DNA from: Bacteroidota bacterium
Lineage (GTDB): Bacteria; Bacteroidota; Bacteroidia; NS11-12g; UBA955
Direction: 5' to 3'
DNA: 7,145 nucleotides
Assembly: GCA_018969565.1 (NCBI GenBank)
Contig: JAGWYC010000103.1
Coordinates: 1 to 7,145 of the forward strand
Shown: piece by piece, positions 1 through 6,384 of the stretch
Layout: every line of letters begins with the position of its first letter
How positions within the stretch are numbered: position 1 is the first letter of the stretch
Made by a program: the position numbers and the translations under genes
The notes under the pieces: model-generated
Told to the model about the DNA's origin: nothing
Database searches by the model: none
What the model saw: only the letters and a program-made list of their open reading frames with translations

Positions 1-179
1 TGAGAGATTCACGTTCGTTGTTCGGTATTTGATGGAGTTATATACGGGAACTAACTCCTCTGCACTTATTACTTTAATAGTGATAAGCGGTAAGGGATAA
101 GTGGTAAGTGCGCTTTGAGAGGTTCATGTTGATTATTCATGGAGTTACTCAGGAATTTACTCCATTGCACTTATCACTT
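1..179. repeat. Two diverged direct copies of a palindrome-bearing unit
   Basis: Copy 1 spans about 1-74 and copy 2 about 116-179. Both open with TGAGAG(A/G)TTCA(C/T)GTT, continue into ATGGAGTTA, and after a short variable stretch reach (T)ACTCC and TGCACTTAT(T/C)ACTT. Each copy has an internal inverted repeat: GGAGTTA (34-40) with TAACTCC (52-58) in copy 1, and ATGGAGT (139-145) with ACTCCAT (159-165) in copy 2. The spacers differ in length and sequence while the arms are kept, which suggests the fold matters or that the copies share a mobile or amplified origin. Copy 1 may extend beyond the left edge. No reading frame here looks protein coding. The repeat is seen directly; its nature is not known to me. 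Confidence 0.7.
79..110 (+). repeat. Heptanucleotide tandem array, AGTGRTA type
   Basis: Four full heptamers and a partial one follow each other exactly in register: AGTGATA, AGCGGTA, AGGGATA, AGTGGTA, AGTG. The array is the reverse complement of the CACTTAY array at 168-206. With positions 175-206 it could pair at 28 of 32 positions. Its left edge also forms a local hairpin: CTTATTACT (65-73) and AGTGATAAG (79-87) match at 8 of 9 positions around a 5-base loop. Length 7 is not a multiple of 3, and no coding function is apparent. Confidence 0.75.
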
Positions 180-206
180 ACCACTTACCACTTATCACTT
201 ATCACT
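168..206 (+). repeat. Heptanucleotide tandem array, CACTTAY type
   Basis: Five full heptamers and a partial one: CACTTAT, CACTTAC, CACTTAC, CACTTAT, CACTTAT, CACT. Only the last base of the unit varies, always T or C. The array abuts the T-tract of the terminator for the minus-strand secG operon, so read-through RNA would carry it. It is inverted relative to the array at 79-110. Heptameric short tandem repeats are known in some bacterial genomes (the STRR families of cyanobacteria), but I cannot assign this one to a named family. Confidence 0.8.
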
Positions 207-244
207 AAAAACAAAACCGCTGCTGCAAATGCAACAACGGTTTT
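207..244 (-). terminator. Rho-independent terminator downstream of secG
   Basis: The arms 213-227 (AAAACCGCTGCTGCA) and 230-244 (TGCAACAACGGTTTT) pair along 15 positions. The two imperfect pairs are C:A on the plus strand but become G.U wobbles in the minus-strand RNA, so the hairpin fits minus-strand transcription. The minus-strand RNA runs out of the hairpin through UUUU, one G and five more Us (207-211), a good U-tract. It lies about 62 bases past the secG stop codon and probably ends the regulator-lptE-TPR-secG transcript. Confidence 0.85.
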
Positions 245-306
245 CTTATCAGGAAGCAATATGCTCATTCCCTTCGATTGCCTCAGGGAAAGAAGCTCAT
301 ATATCC
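245..306. other. 3' untranslated spacer between secG stop and terminator
   Basis: These 62 bases separate the secG stop codon from the terminator hairpin. I see no gene, clear repeat or regulatory motif in them. Together with the repeats and terminator to the left they make the first 306 bases non-coding. The groES/groEL genes that I recall following secG in some Bacteroidota do not appear here. Confidence 0.5.
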
Positions 307-627
307 TTACTTAGGTGTAGCAGGGCTTGTTGGTGCTGCAGGAGCTTTTTCTATGACACGCTCAAGCATGGGATCTGCATTCTGCGTCTTTTGCGTGTTA
401 TCCGCAGGAGCGCCGTTCCACATGGCGGCCACAAGGCTGATTACAAGAATCAGGATGGCACCGCCCCAGGTGATTTTCTCTACAATGTCGCTGGTTTTAG
501 CTACGCCCAGGATGGAGTTGCCGGCGGAGAAATTGCTGGCGATACCGCCTCCTTTAGGGTTTTGGATCAATACAATCAGCATCAACAAGATGGCGACGAT
601 GATTCCGAGTATAAGCAGGATTTTCAT
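307..627 (-). CDS. secG: Preprotein translocase subunit SecG
   Basis: SecG is the small auxiliary inner-membrane subunit of the SecYEG channel and assists SecA-driven export of unfolded preproteins. The 106-residue product shows the family pattern. A first membrane helix (about 2-21) leads into the conserved cytoplasmic signature QNPKGGG (22-28) and the segment around NFSAGNSILG. A second membrane helix lies at about 53-70. A hydrophilic tail rich in Ala, Pro and Thr follows (about 72-106), typical of variable SecG C-termini. The ATG start is 2 bases after the TGA of the TPR gene, so translation is probably coupled and the gene is the last of the operon. A terminator lies about 62 bases past the stop. 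Length and motif make the assignment secure. Confidence 0.95.
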   Translation of the reverse strand: MKILLILGIIVAILLMLIVLIQNPKGGGIASNFSAGNSILGVAKTSDIVEKITWGGAILILVISLVAAMWNGAPADNTQKTQNADPMLERVIEKAPAAPTSPATPK

Positions 628-629
628 AT

Positions 630-1502
630 TCAGGATTGTTTTAGTTCGTTGCTGATTTTCTGAATCAGACCGGCAAAATACGGCCTTTTCTCCGGAAATT
701 TCAATATCAGCCGTTCAAAAGCCTGTAAAGCGGCTTTCAGGTTGCCTTGTTTCCAATAGATGTGAGCGAGGGTTTCCGTTACCAGCGTATCATCCATCTG
801 CTCGCTCTTTTTAGCCACATTCAAGGGATTGAAGAACTCCTTTTTAGGCCGGCTGATGCTGGGGTTGGTTTTCAGAAAGTTCTCTATCAGCGTATCCTTT
901 TTCTTTTCTTTTACCATGCTGACCGGCGGCGGCGTTGCTTTGTGTCTGGGCTGCTTCAGCCAGGTATAGAAATCTTTCGGCGCATCCGTTTCCACCGATT
1001 CATCGCGGGTTTCCGGAAAATACTGTTCAATGGAATATGCCGGCAAGGATTCATGGATGTTCAAGCGCTCCACCACCGGAGTTTCTGTTTTTTCCGTTTG
1101 AACAGGCTCCATGGAAATCGGTTGAGGCACAGTTGCTTCCACGTTTAGTGTTTGCTCCTGCTCCGCCAATACAGGCACATCTTCCTGCAACGATGAAATA
1201 GTTTCAGGCTCCCGCGATAATTCCTTTTCAGGTAAAATGGGTTCTTCGGGCTGTGATTGCCTGAGCGTAGTTTCAGGTTCTATAAAAGTACGCAGCCAGG
1301 GTCTTTGCGAGGTGCGCAAAGCCGCAGCATGCAGGGTATCAGCAGCCCTGTAATCGTTTTTTTGCTTACGGGCATGAGCCAATAGCAGGAAGGGTACACT
1401 GAAATATGGAAACTGACGGCAAAGCTGTTCCAGAGAATAAACATCCGTTTCGCTGATTAGCCCCGGATTGTCGAGCAATTGGTTCAGGTAATCTTTATTC
1501 AT
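630..1502 (-). CDS. TPR-containing protein of the lptE-secG operon, function unknown
   Basis: The 290-residue product has no signal peptide or membrane segment and is probably cytoplasmic. Three parts are visible. The N-terminal helical region (about 1-70) carries LEQLCRQFPYFSVPFLLLAHARKQKND and resembles half of a TPR-like solenoid. A long low-complexity acidic linker rich in Glu, Pro, Thr and Gln (about 72-175) follows. The C-terminal region starts with a short conserved-looking patch (LIENFLKTNPSISRPKKEFFNP in part, 205-226) and ends with one clear tetratricopeptide-like unit (about 238-273: VTETLAHIYWKQGNLKAALQAFERLILKFPEK in part). From memory, proteins with this architecture sit between lptE and secG in many Bacteroidota. 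The start codon lies 6 bases after the lptE stop, and the stop lies 2 bases before secG. TPRs mediate protein-protein contacts, so a scaffold role in envelope biogenesis is plausible but only inferred from context. Confidence 0.85.
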   Translation of the reverse strand: MNKDYLNQLLDNPGLISETDVYSLEQLCRQFPYFSVPFLLLAHARKQKNDYRAADTLHAAALRTSQRPWLRTFIEPETTLRQSQPEEPILPEKELSREPETISSLQEDVPVLAEQEQTLNVEATVPQPISMEPVQTEKTETPVVERLNIHESLPAYSIEQYFPETRDESVETDAPKDFYTWLKQPRHKATPPPVSMVKEKKKDTLIENFLKTNPSISRPKKEFFNPLNVAKKSEQMDDTLVTETLAHIYWKQGNLKAALQAFERLILKFPEKRPYFAGLIQKISNELKQS

Positions 1503-1508
1503 GCCGGT

Positions 1509-2021
1509 TTACCAGTTAAGCGCTACCTTGTTGAATACTTGCTGTACGATCTGGTCACAAACCTTTTCAGACAAGCCCCTTTCGAGCGACTGAAAATTCT
1601 GATTGGCATCATAATCAGCAAAAAAGGAAAAGGGTTCTTCAAAGTTCAATTCAGGATGTAATGGACATTCAAACTTAACCTGAATGCCTATTTGCAGACG
1701 GTTTTGCGTGGCTGCGGCGTTATTCTGAACAGCCACCGGATCGATGCGGTAATCACGGATGGCTCCGGAAAACCGAAAGTCGCCGTCTTGAGCAACCAGA
1801 TCAAGCCTTGTTTCGCCGACAAATTTGCTGCGCAGTTTTTCTGTGAATAACTGGCTGAGCTGCGGATTTACGAGGGTGGCTTCATTGGGGAAAAAGGCCA
1901 CAGAGAAATTGCGTACGTCTTCGGGAATATTCACTCCGGAGAGGGAGTAGTTCTTCAAAAAACAGGAAGGCAAGCTGAAGCCAAGGGCCAGGAGCCACAA
2001 AAAGGGTTTATTCCAAGCCAT
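1509..2021 (-). CDS. lptE: LptE-family LPS-assembly lipoprotein
   Basis: LptE is an outer-membrane lipoprotein that plugs and assists the LptD barrel, which inserts lipopolysaccharide into the outer leaflet. The 170-residue product starts with a lipoprotein signal peptide (MAWNKPFLWLLALGFSLPSC), with Cys20 as the expected lipidated residue. The lipobox is LPSC, where Pro at -2 is less usual. The mature part shows what I recognise from Bacteroidota LptE proteins: YSLSGVNIPEDVRNFSVAFFPN, then LVNPQLSQLFTEKLRSKF, the strand-like FRFSGAIRDYRIDPVA, and the ending FNKVALNW. Its ATG overlaps the end of the sigma-54 regulator gene by 14 bases in another frame, which implies translational coupling. 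E. coli LptE is barely similar in sequence, so the assignment rests on the Bacteroidota branch of the family. Confidence 0.9.
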   Translation of the reverse strand: MAWNKPFLWLLALGFSLPSCFLKNYSLSGVNIPEDVRNFSVAFFPNEATLVNPQLSQLFTEKLRSKFVGETRLDLVAQDGDFRFSGAIRDYRIDPVAVQNNAAATQNRLQIGIQVKFECPLHPELNFEEPFSFFADYDANQNFQSLERGLSEKVCDQIVQQVFNKVALNW

Positions 2022-3240
2022 ATTCCTTGATTTTACGGTACAGGGTGCGTTCGCTGATACCCAGATCCTGAGCGGCCTTTTTACGACGGCCCTTGTTCTT
2101 CATCAGCGCTTTTTTAATCATTTCCAGTTCTTTATCCTCGAGGGAAAGGCTTTCCGTGGTATCGGCTTCCTCAGCTTCGACAAACTCATGTTCTTCATCT
2201 ACCGGTTCCATGGGACGAATTACCGTAGGTTCGGAGCGCAAAGGCGGCACCGGAACTGCTGGCGGAGGAGTGGCAGGCACTGCAATGGGGGATGCGCTGA
2301 CTGTTTCCGGGCGGCTTCCTTCCAACAAGCCAAATACCACGCGTTTCAGGTCGTTTACATCTTTGCGCAGTTCAACCAGAACCTTATAGAAAATATCGCG
2401 TTCGCTCATGCCGCTGCTGAAGTCTTCCTGCTTGCCGAGCAACATGGGCAAGGTGCTTTCCGTGGCGGGAAGGTAGCGGCTTAACACTTCCTCAGAAATC
2501 AAGGGCCCTTGTTCCAGGACGCAGATCTGCTCTGAGATATTCTTTAACTGACGCACATTCCCCGGCCAGGCATATTGTTCCAGTAAATGCTGAGCCTCGG
2601 GACTCATGGTAATCAAACTGGTATGGTGGCTTTCGGCGAAGGCGTGGGCAAAACGGCGGAAGAGCAGGTAAATATCTTCTTTGCGCTCGCTGAGGCGTGG
2701 CACGCGAATGGGCACAGTGGCGAGGCGGTAGTATAAGTCCTCACGGAATTTCCCCTGGGCGGCGCGTTCCAGCAAATCGCGGTTGGTGGCTGCCACCACG
2801 CGCACATCGGTTTTTTGTACTGAAGAGGAACCAACCTTGATGAATTCACCGGTTTCGAGAATGCGCAAGAGGCGGGCCTGGGTACCCAGCGGCAGTTCTC
2901 CAACTTCATCCAGGAAAATGGTTCCGCCGTTTACCGTTTCGAAATACCCTTTGCGTTTATCGGTAGCGCCGGTAAAGGCCCCTTTTTCGTGGCCGAATAG
3001 CTCACTGTCAATGGTTCCCTCAGGGATGGCTCCGCAGTTTACAGCGATAAAAGGTCCGTGCTTGCGGTGGCTCAGGTGGTGTATGATTTTTGAGAAGCTT
3101 TCCTTTCCTACCCCGCTTTCGCCCACAATCAACACATTCATATCCGTGGGTGCCACCTTGATGGCGGTTTCCAGGGCATTGTTCAGGCGTGGTGCATTCC
3201 CTACAATACCAAATCGCTGTTTGACGGCCTGTAATTCCAT
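2008..3240 (-). CDS. Sigma-54-dependent activator (AAA+ and Fis HTH, no sensor domain)
   Basis: This is a bacterial enhancer-binding protein that uses ATP to remodel sigma-54 RNA polymerase. Positions refer to an upstream ATG at 3273; subtract 11 for the start chosen here. The AAA+ domain shows Walker A GESGVGKE (51-58), the sigma-54-contacting GAFTGA loop (98-103), Walker B GGTIFLDE (116-123), the arginine region FREDLYYRL (177-184 area) and WPGNVRQL (236-243). A helical stretch, a Pro/Val-rich acidic linker (about 320-378) and a C-terminal Fis-type helix-turn-helix (about 384-419, KKAAQDLGISERTLYRKIKE) follow. There is no receiver, GAF or PAS domain, so it resembles PspF and would be controlled by a partner protein or by its amount. 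I chose the ATG at 3238-3240 because homologues I know begin MELQxxKQRFGIxGN. The ATG at 3271-3273 sits inside a palindrome and adds only MAAHGYIFARS. It overlaps lptE, so it may regulate envelope genes (inference). Confidence 0.93.
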   Translation of the reverse strand: MELQAVKQRFGIVGNAPRLNNALETAIKVAPTDMNVLIVGESGVGKESFSKIIHHLSHRKHGPFIAVNCGAIPEGTIDSELFGHEKGAFTGATDKRKGYFETVNGGTIFLDEVGELPLGTQARLLRILETGEFIKVGSSSVQKTDVRVVAATNRDLLERAAQGKFREDLYYRLATVPIRVPRLSERKEDIYLLFRRFAHAFAESHHTSLITMSPEAQHLLEQYAWPGNVRQLKNISEQICVLEQGPLISEEVLSRYLPATESTLPMLLGKQEDFSSGMSERDIFYKVLVELRKDVNDLKRVVFGLLEGSRPETVSASPIAVPATPPPAVPVPPLRSEPTVIRPMEPVDEEHEFVEAEEADTTESLSLEDKELEMIKKALMKNKGRRKKAAQDLGISERTLYRKIKEYGLE

Positions 3241-3248
3241 TGAACGTG

Positions 3249-3256
3249 CAAAAATA
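3249..3256 (-). promoter_or_regulatory. Candidate Bacteroidota -7 promoter box
   Basis: The minus strand reads TATTTTTG here, a full match to the Bacteroidota primary-sigma -7 consensus TAnnTTTG. It ends 8 bases before the preferred ATG of the sigma-54 activator gene, so a transcript from it would have almost no leader. I do not see a convincing -33 element (TTTG/TTG) at the proper distance. That region is occupied by the palindrome at 3265-3283. The match could be chance in a T-rich stretch. Confidence 0.4.
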
Positions 3257-3264
3257 TAACCATG

Positions 3265-3283
3265 CGCTGCCATTTTGGCAGCG
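3265..3283. promoter_or_regulatory. Perfect 8+3+8 palindrome, candidate operator or terminator hairpin
   Basis: CGCTGCCA (3265-3272) and TGGCAGCG (3276-3283) are exact reverse complements around TTT. The element lies 8 bases upstream of the candidate -7 box, where a -33 element would be, and 25 bases upstream of the preferred activator ATG. It could therefore bind a dimeric regulator. Alternatively, it forms a GC-rich hairpin about 40 bases past the stop of the upstream outer-membrane protein gene and ends that transcript. The T-run on the minus strand begins only about 12 bases after the hairpin, which makes it a poor intrinsic terminator. The palindrome is seen directly; the role is inference. 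Confidence 0.55.
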
Positions 3284-3322
3284 GAATTCCATCAAATGCG
3301 TAAAATCAGGAATGAACCTGTA

Positions 3323-4003
3323 TCAGAAGCAGTAGGTAATCCAGAGCCGGCTTATGATTCCGGGAGAAAGATTAACCGATTGATTCATGTAGGTACTTGA
3401 GTAGGGCGGATTGTCTTTCCCGCTTTGTAGATTATAGGTACTGCTCTCGTAGTTCACCCTTGTTAGGGCAGCATTGAGGGTGATGTTATTATCCAAAGAA
3501 AGCGCAATATGTTTTCCAGCCTGATATTTGAATCCTACCAGATAACCCAATCCCGGCGCTACGCTCAATCTTCCATTGGAATAACGTGTTGCATCGTTCT
3601 GAGATACCACCACATCCCTGCTTGCGCTGTAATTCAGGTTCAGACACCATAAGGTTCCCCGATAGAGGGCGAAGTTGCCGCCGAGCTGGCTGTAGCGTTC
3701 TTTGGCTACCTGAATGCCTATACGGGCATAGGCGTCAAATTCTTTCTGGTATTGTTCAGGCGCCTTTTCAAAACCCTGTTGTTGGTTATACACCGGTGTA
3801 TTGCTGTAAGAAGGCATGCCGTTAAGCTCGATGCGGCGCATTTGTCCTTCTTGTTTCAGGGGTTTGCGTATGAGCAATTCCACCTGTCGGCTGAACAGCA
3901 TGTTGAGGCCGTTGATACCAACTTCTTTGTTTCTGGTCTGAACCTGAGCGGAGGCGGGCAGCATAGTGCCGGCGGCCAGCGTAATGAATAAAATGTATCT
4001 CAT
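3323..4003 (-). CDS. Putative outer-membrane beta-barrel protein, family unknown
   Basis: From the ATG at 4001-4003 the product is 226 residues. It starts with a classical Sec signal peptide (MRYILFITLAAGTMLPASAQ) with a likely cut after Ala19 in ASA|Q. An in-frame TTG at 4027 would add eight residues ahead of the signal peptide and is less likely. The mature protein has no hydrophobic helix. It has alternating polar and hydrophobic stretches, many Tyr, Asn and Ser residues, Gly turns (LSVAPGLGYLVGFKYQAG), and ends in RLWITYCF. A terminal aromatic residue is typical of outer-membrane barrels recognised by BamA. Phe at the end and the strand HIALSLDNNITLNAAL support this. I do not recognise the family and cannot name a ligand. 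The gene lies 48 bases after the GH65 gene and 82 bases before the sigma-54 activator, so its operon membership is uncertain. Confidence 0.75.
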   Translation of the reverse strand: MRYILFITLAAGTMLPASAQVQTRNKEVGINGLNMLFSRQVELLIRKPLKQEGQMRRIELNGMPSYSNTPVYNQQQGFEKAPEQYQKEFDAYARIGIQVAKERYSQLGGNFALYRGTLWCLNLNYSASRDVVVSQNDATRYSNGRLSVAPGLGYLVGFKYQAGKHIALSLDNNITLNAALTRVNYESSTYNLQSGKDNPPYSSTYMNQSVNLSPGIISRLWITYCF

Positions 4004-4051
4004 AGTGTAAAGAAGGTTAAACTGCAATTTATATGCCTTGCAGGCAATTCT

Positions 4052-6367
4052 TCAATCTACTTTTAACCAACGGTCTCTCGCGGGGGCCAATACTTCGGGT
4101 TCTTCTTGCTTTACACAAAACTTAACAGGTTGAGTACCAAGGTTTTGAATTCGAATCTGCCCCTGGTCGAAGAACACCTTCACCAAATTACCGGAAACGC
4201 GCAGCGAAAAGGCACAACTGTTCCATTTTTGGGGAAGCACCGGGTTCAGGTGCAGGATTCCCTGACGAATGCGCACACCGGCAAAACCCTGCACGATACT
4301 CAGGTAACTGCCGGCCATACTGGTGATGTGTAACCCGTCCTCAGTATCGTTATTGTAGTTATCCAGATCCAGACGTGCGGTGCGCAAATACAGTTCGTAG
4401 GCCTTTCCCTTCATACCAAGTCTGGAAGCCTGTATGCTGTGGATACATGGAGAAAGAGAGCTTTCGTGCACGGTCATGGGCTCATAGAAGCTGAAGTTTC
4501 GCTCCAGTTGATCTGTGCTGAAATGGTCTTCGAAGAAATATAAGCCTTGAAGTACATCGGCCTGTTTGATGAAGCAGGAGCGGAGGATGCGATCCCAGCT
4601 CCATTTCTGATTGAGAGGAAGATGTTTGGGGTCGAGGGCAGAAACCGGCATCAGTTCTTTATCCAGAAAGCCTTCGTGCTGCACGAAAATGCCGCGCTTT
4701 GCATCTTCGGGCAGGAACATAGATGAGGCTACCTCTTTCCAATGGGGCAGTTCTGTCGCGATATCCAGCGAAGTCTTGCGGATTATTTCCGTCCGGGCAG
4801 CAGGATTGGATGCTGAAAGTTCGCCCAGGCAGCGCATGGTGAAGTTCAGGCACCATACGGCCAGGTAATTGGTGTACCAGTTGTTGTTTACGTTGTTTTC
4901 GTATTCGTTGGGGCCGGTAACACCGTGCATCACATACTGCTGCTTCATTTCGCTCCAGTGTACGCGTTGTGCCCAGAAGCGCGCTATGCCGATGAGCACT
5001 TCCAGTCCGCCTTCTTCCAGATACGAGCGGTCGCCGGTATGTTCCATGTAGGTATGGATGGCCCAGGCCATGGCACCATTGCGGTGTATTTCTTCAAAAG
5101 TGATTTCCCATTCGTTGTGACATTCCTCACCGTTCATGGTTACCATGGGAAACAAGGCAGCGCCATTATCGAAGCCGAGTTTCGCGGCGTTTTCGATGGC
5201 TTTAGGCAACTGCCGGTAACGGTATTCCAGCAGTTGGCGACTGATGGAGGCCGGAGCGGTAAGCAGGAAGAAGGGGATGCAATAGGCTTCCGTATCCCAA
5301 TAGGTGCTGCCGCCGTATTTCTCACCGGTGAAACCTTTCGGACCAATGTTCAGGCGTGCATCAGCACCGGTATAGGTCTGGTTCAGGTGGAAGATGTTGA
5401 AGCGCACGGCCTGTTGTGCCGGCACATCGCCTTCAATGAGCACATCGCTGCGTTCCCAGATGGCTGCCCAGGCCTGTTCCTGTTCTTGCGCATGTGTTTC
5501 AAAAGAAACAGCGCAACGCTCTTGCAACAGGGCTTCGGCCATTTGTGCGGTATTGGCCTCAGGGTATCGGAAATTGCTGCACAGCACACTGAACTTCTCA
5601 AGCCTCAGTGAATCGCCTGAGGAAACACCGGCAGAGAACTCGTGCGCTGTTCGAGTTTCGCTGCATTGACCGGTGCCATTCAGCGGAATGTTGTTCAGGG
5701 AACAGCGATTGCGGGTGGCGGTGCTCAGTACCCAACCCAGCTTCCGGGTGCGCATGCTGAGCAGACTGTGCTCTGCGAAAACATGTGCTCCATCGGGAAC
5801 CGGTTCCCAGAACAGTTCCTCGTAGTTGCTGTCCTTATTCCGCACAGCGCCTTCGTTGTACATGTGCACGCGGATGGTTCCGTTGAAGTTCAGCGGCTTC
5901 ACCACGTATTCCAGGGCGGCGAAATCGGGGTGCTTCAGGCTGTAGAATCGAGTGCTCTGAACTTCTATGCGCTTGCCCTTCGGGGAAGTGGCGGTAAAAA
6001 TGCGCTTGAGCAGGCCGCGCTTCATGTCGAGCTCCCTGCGGAATTGCTGTACGGTCCAGGTATTCAGGTCCAGTTCTTCACCTTCCACTTCAATGGAAAG
6101 CCCAATCCAGTTGGTGCTGTTCAACACTTTGGCGAAATACTCCGGGTAGCCGTTTTTCCACCATCCCACGCGGGTTTTGTCGGGATAATAAACGCCACCG
6201 ATATAACTCCCCTGCAAGGATTTACCCGAATAGGTTTCTTCAAAATTCCCTCTTTGCCCCATGAAGCCATTGCCTATGCTGCAAGCACTTTCGGCAACTT
6301 CATTCATGGCCGGGTTGAACCCTTCTTCAACGATACTCCAGGGTTCGTGCTTAAAGTATTCGATCAT
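4052..6367 (-). CDS. GH65 disaccharide phosphorylase, probably maltose phosphorylase
   Basis: GH65 phosphorylases split alpha-glucosides with phosphate and inversion, giving beta-glucose-1-phosphate and glucose. The 771-residue product has the usual length and order: N-terminal beta-sandwich domain (about 10-270), helical linker, (alpha/alpha)6-barrel catalytic domain (about 320-690) and a small C-terminal beta domain (about 693-750). The general acid is Glu488 in HGVTGPNEYENNVNNNWYTN. WDTE (357-360) and HESSLSP (634-640) match the glucose- and phosphate-site regions of the family. The stretch HNEWEITFEE (417-426) matches what I remember of the specificity loop in lactobacillar maltose phosphorylases, which favours maltose over trehalose or kojibiose; this is moderately sure. 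There is no signal peptide, so it acts in the cytoplasm. Its ATG lies 17 bases after the pgmB stop, and pgmB uses its product. A pure hydrolase is unlikely given this partner. Confidence 0.92.
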   Translation of the reverse strand: MIEYFKHEPWSIVEEGFNPAMNEVAESACSIGNGFMGQRGNFEETYSGKSLQGSYIGGVYYPDKTRVGWWKNGYPEYFAKVLNSTNWIGLSIEVEGEELDLNTWTVQQFRRELDMKRGLLKRIFTATSPKGKRIEVQSTRFYSLKHPDFAALEYVVKPLNFNGTIRVHMYNEGAVRNKDSNYEELFWEPVPDGAHVFAEHSLLSMRTRKLGWVLSTATRNRCSLNNIPLNGTGQCSETRTAHEFSAGVSSGDSLRLEKFSVLCSNFRYPEANTAQMAEALLQERCAVSFETHAQEQEQAWAAIWERSDVLIEGDVPAQQAVRFNIFHLNQTYTGADARLNIGPKGFTGEKYGGSTYWDTEAYCIPFFLLTAPASISRQLLEYRYRQLPKAIENAAKLGFDNGAALFPMVTMNGEECHNEWEITFEEIHRNGAMAWAIHTYMEHTGDRSYLEEGGLEVLIGIARFWAQRVHWSEMKQQYVMHGVTGPNEYENNVNNNWYTNYLAVWCLNFTMRCLGELSASNPAARTEIIRKTSLDIATELPHWKEVASSMFLPEDAKRGIFVQHEGFLDKELMPVSALDPKHLPLNQKWSWDRILRSCFIKQADVLQGLYFFEDHFSTDQLERNFSFYEPMTVHESSLSPCIHSIQASRLGMKGKAYELYLRTARLDLDNYNNDTEDGLHITSMAGSYLSIVQGFAGVRIRQGILHLNPVLPQKWNSCAFSLRVSGNLVKVFFDQGQIRIQNLGTQPVKFCVKQEEPEVLAPARDRWLKVD

Positions 6368-6384
6368 TCTTACGCAATTAAGTT

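Noticed and set aside
1..206. CRISPR array
   Set aside because: The repeats are 7-base units without spacers, plus two diverged long units with palindromes. There is no regular repeat-spacer pattern and no cas gene in the window.
1..306. groES/groEL following secG
   Set aside because: I recall this order in some Bacteroidota, but the sequence after secG is non-coding and holds a terminator and repeats.
108..663. Plus-strand open frames across the repeat region and secG
   Set aside because: They translate the heptamer arrays into repetitive Leu/Ser/Thr/Tyr/His peptides and then run antisense through secG, a secure gene on the other strand.
3241..3273. Upstream ATG (3271-3273) as the start of the sigma-54 activator
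   Set aside because: It adds MAAHGYIFARS ahead of the usual N-terminus, lies inside the palindrome and would leave the candidate -7 box within the coding region. It is possible but less likely.
4034..4046. Short inverted repeat TGCCT-TGC-AGGCA after the GH65 gene as a terminator
   Set aside because: The stem is only 5 bp and no U-tract follows on the minus strand, so it may be chance.
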